Below are positions 12,799 through 13,867 of a DNA stretch of 13,867 nt, piece after piece (the stretch's first letter is position 1; the number at the start of each line of letters is the position of its first letter). The position numbers and the translations under genes are program-made. This DNA is from Pseudorhodobacter sp. Its GTDB lineage: Bacteria > Pseudomonadota > Alphaproteobacteria > Rhodobacterales > Rhodobacteraceae. The notes beneath the pieces were generated by a model that had not been told where the DNA came from, ran no database searches, and worked only from the letters and a program-made list of their open reading frames with translations. The DNA is taken from the NCBI GenBank assembly GCA_024641255.1, contig JAHEDL010000241.1, positions 1 through 13,867 of the forward strand. Direction: 5' to 3'.

Positions 12799-13499
12799 TT
12801 CTTGGCCGCCTCTGCTTTGATTTTGTTACGCAAAAAGGTGAAGGGGCGGCTGATGTCGCTGATCAGCGCTGCCCGTGCGGCTTCGGCATCACCTGCTTCA
12901 AGTGCGGCAAGAATGGCGTGGTGATAGGTGGCAGAATCATGTTCGCCAGCTTCGGAAAACGCGAAAATCGCCGCGCGGGTGCAGGGGCCGGATTGCAGCC
13001 ACAAGCTTTCGATCATCGGCATCAAGATCGCCGACCCGCAGGCGCGATAAATTTCGAAATGAAAGGCTTGGTTCAGGGCAACTTCGCGGTCAACGGTTGC
13101 CGGATTACCGCCCAGCCGCAACGCCTCCCATTCAGCCATAATCGCGCGGGCTGCATCCAGCAGCTGCGGTGTCATGTTCGGTGCCGCAAGCGCGATCGCT
13201 TCGCCTTCGATCAGAACCCGCGCGCGCAGCAAATCATCAATTCGCGCAAGCGTAACCGGCGGCACCCGAATGCTGCGGTTGGGCAATGCCTCTAACGCCT
13301 GTTCGGTGATCAGGCGGCCAATCGCTTCGCGCACCGGCATCGTCGATGTCATCAGGGCATCGGCCAGCGTTCGAATGGTCAGCACTTGCGCCGGGGCAAA
13401 CACGCCGCCAATCAGGGCGCGGCGCAGTTCCGAATAGACCCGATCCTGCACGGTTTCCCGCCCCACCGGTGCCAACACGATGCCTGCCTCTTCGGTCAT
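12795..13499 (-). CDS. GntR-family transcriptional regulator, FadR/FCD subfamily
   Basis: A 234-residue DNA-binding regulator. The winged helix-turn-helix is at about 14-77, including LRRALIGGVFAPAQVL and the recognition region LADALMTSTMPVREAIGRL. The C-terminal helical FCD ligand domain covers about 85-222. Of the usual metal-ligand set, the Asp of the DxxxH motif is Asn143 here (NQAFH), while His147, His187 and His194 are present, so metal affinity may be altered. The ATG at 13499 has GGGGG six bases upstream; the frame runs to 13571 through the operator region and is not used. It heads the operon that it probably controls, and the divergent ATPase gene starts 95 bases away. Ligand unknown, likely the importer substrate or its product. 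Confidence 0.92.
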   Translation of the reverse strand: MTEEAGIVLAPVGRETVQDRVYSELRRALIGGVFAPAQVLTIRTLADALMTSTMPVREAIGRLITEQALEALPNRSIRVPPVTLARIDDLLRARVLIEGEAIALAAPNMTPQLLDAARAIMAEWEALRLGGNPATVDREVALNQAFHFEIYRACGSAILMPMIESLWLQSGPCTRAAIFAFSEAGEHDSATYHHAILAALEAGDAEAARAALISDISRPFTFLRNKIKAEAAKK

Positions 13500-13520
13500 G
13501 AAACCCCCAAACGAATCGTC

Positions 13521-13572
13521 TTGCTTTAGGAAAGTAGACGCCCATAGTGTGATCAAATCAAGTGTGATCACA
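13521..13572. promoter_or_regulatory. Divergent promoter and GntR operator between regulator and Liv-type ATPase
   Basis: AGTGTGATCA occurs at 13546-13555 and 13561-13570 as a direct repeat, 15 bases apart. The second copy forms the perfect palindrome TGTGATCACA (13563-13572). Minus-strand promoter elements TTGATT (13561-13556) and TCTACT (13538-13533), 17 bases apart, would drive the GntR operon. Plus-strand elements TTGCTT (13521-13526) and TAGTGT (13545-13550), 18 bases apart, would drive the ATPase gene. The repeats overlap both promoters, as expected for control of both transcripts by the FadR-type regulator; that is inference. Confidence 0.55.
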
Positions 13573-13593
13573 GATCAAACATCAGGGGCGGTG

Positions 13594-13867
13594 ATGGTCG
13601 CAGTGCTCGAAGCGCAAAATCTGACGAAACGCTTTGGCGGTGTTGCCGCAGTCGATGGCATGTCGCTAACGGTCCAGTCGGGCGAGATTTTGGGTCTGAT
13701 CGGCCCGAATGGCGCCGGTAAGACCACGATGTTTGACTTGCTTGCAGGGTCGGTAACGCCAACCTCGGGGGCGATCCGGCTGCGCGGCAAGGATGTGGCA
13801 GGGCAGGCCGCGCATCTGCGTTTGGCGCAGGGCATGGGGCGCACTTTTCAAATTCCTCGGCCCTTCC
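13594..13867 (+). CDS. Liv-type ABC transporter ATP-binding protein, N-terminal part (LivG-like, cut by window edge)
   Basis: The first 91 codons of a cytoplasmic ATPase for a branched-chain-amino-acid-type importer. It begins MVAVLEAQNLTKRFGGVAAV and shows Walker A GPNGAGKTT near residues 36-44, followed by MFDLLAGSVTPTSG and the Q-loop region GMGRTFQIPRPF at the cut end. The RTFQ-I-PRPF wording is typical of LivG. The signature motif, Walker B and switch His are beyond the window. The ATG at 13594 is chosen with AGGGG five bases upstream; GTG at 13591 or 13564 are alternatives. It should pair with the binding protein at 9620-10864, although that gene is on the other strand. Confidence 0.9.
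   Translation, partial: MVAVLEAQNLTKRFGGVAAVDGMSLTVQSGEILGLIGPNGAGKTTMFDLLAGSVTPTSGAIRLRGKDVAGQAAHLRLAQGMGRTFQIPRPF

Overview
The window looks like part of a plasmid or chromid from an alphaproteobacterium of the Rhodobacterales (roseobacter/rhodobacter) group. This rests on the GC-rich, C-ending codon use, on a parAB pair divergent from a short replication initiator of the 'DnaA-like' type known from Rhodobacterales plasmids, and on the many ABC importers. No rRNA, tRNA, CRISPR array or intact insertion sequence was seen.

Layout. (1) 1-4342, minus strand: a CUT2 (ribose-type) sugar or polyol ABC importer, read from right to left: operator-rich promoter, periplasmic binding protein (3111-4238), hairpin spacer, permease (2009-3025), double ATPase (444-2012) and a second permease cut by the window edge (1-410). 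(2) 4343-9420: the replicon backbone. A tyrosine recombinase (4697-5743, plus) with a dif-like inverted repeat just upstream converges on parB, with a shared bidirectional terminator between them. parB and parA (5794-8180, minus) overlap by four bases. A roughly 470-bp control and probable origin region (8181-8652) leads to the replication initiator (8653-9363, plus), which ends at a hairpin terminator. Four copies of a 16-bp palindrome related to TTTCCCCGCGGGGAAA lie through parB, parA and the control region and are the best centromere (parS) candidates. (3) 9569-13867: a second metabolic module. On the minus strand a GntR/FCD regulator, a DUF3830 protein, a TIGR04076-family protein and an aldo/keto reductase are joined by successive 4-bp ATGA overlaps, followed by a Liv-type periplasmic binding protein. 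A Liv-type ATPase begins divergently on the plus strand and runs off the window.

How the genes work together. The backbone genes should replicate, partition and resolve the replicon. The two flanking modules are cargo for taking up and processing small molecules. The CUT2 module resembles sugar/polyol import, with no catabolic enzyme visible in the window. The right-hand module couples a branched-chain-amino-acid-type importer to an oxidoreductase and two small proteins of unknown function under one GntR regulator. Its substrate cannot be told from the sequence, and it is the best candidate here for an undescribed pathway.
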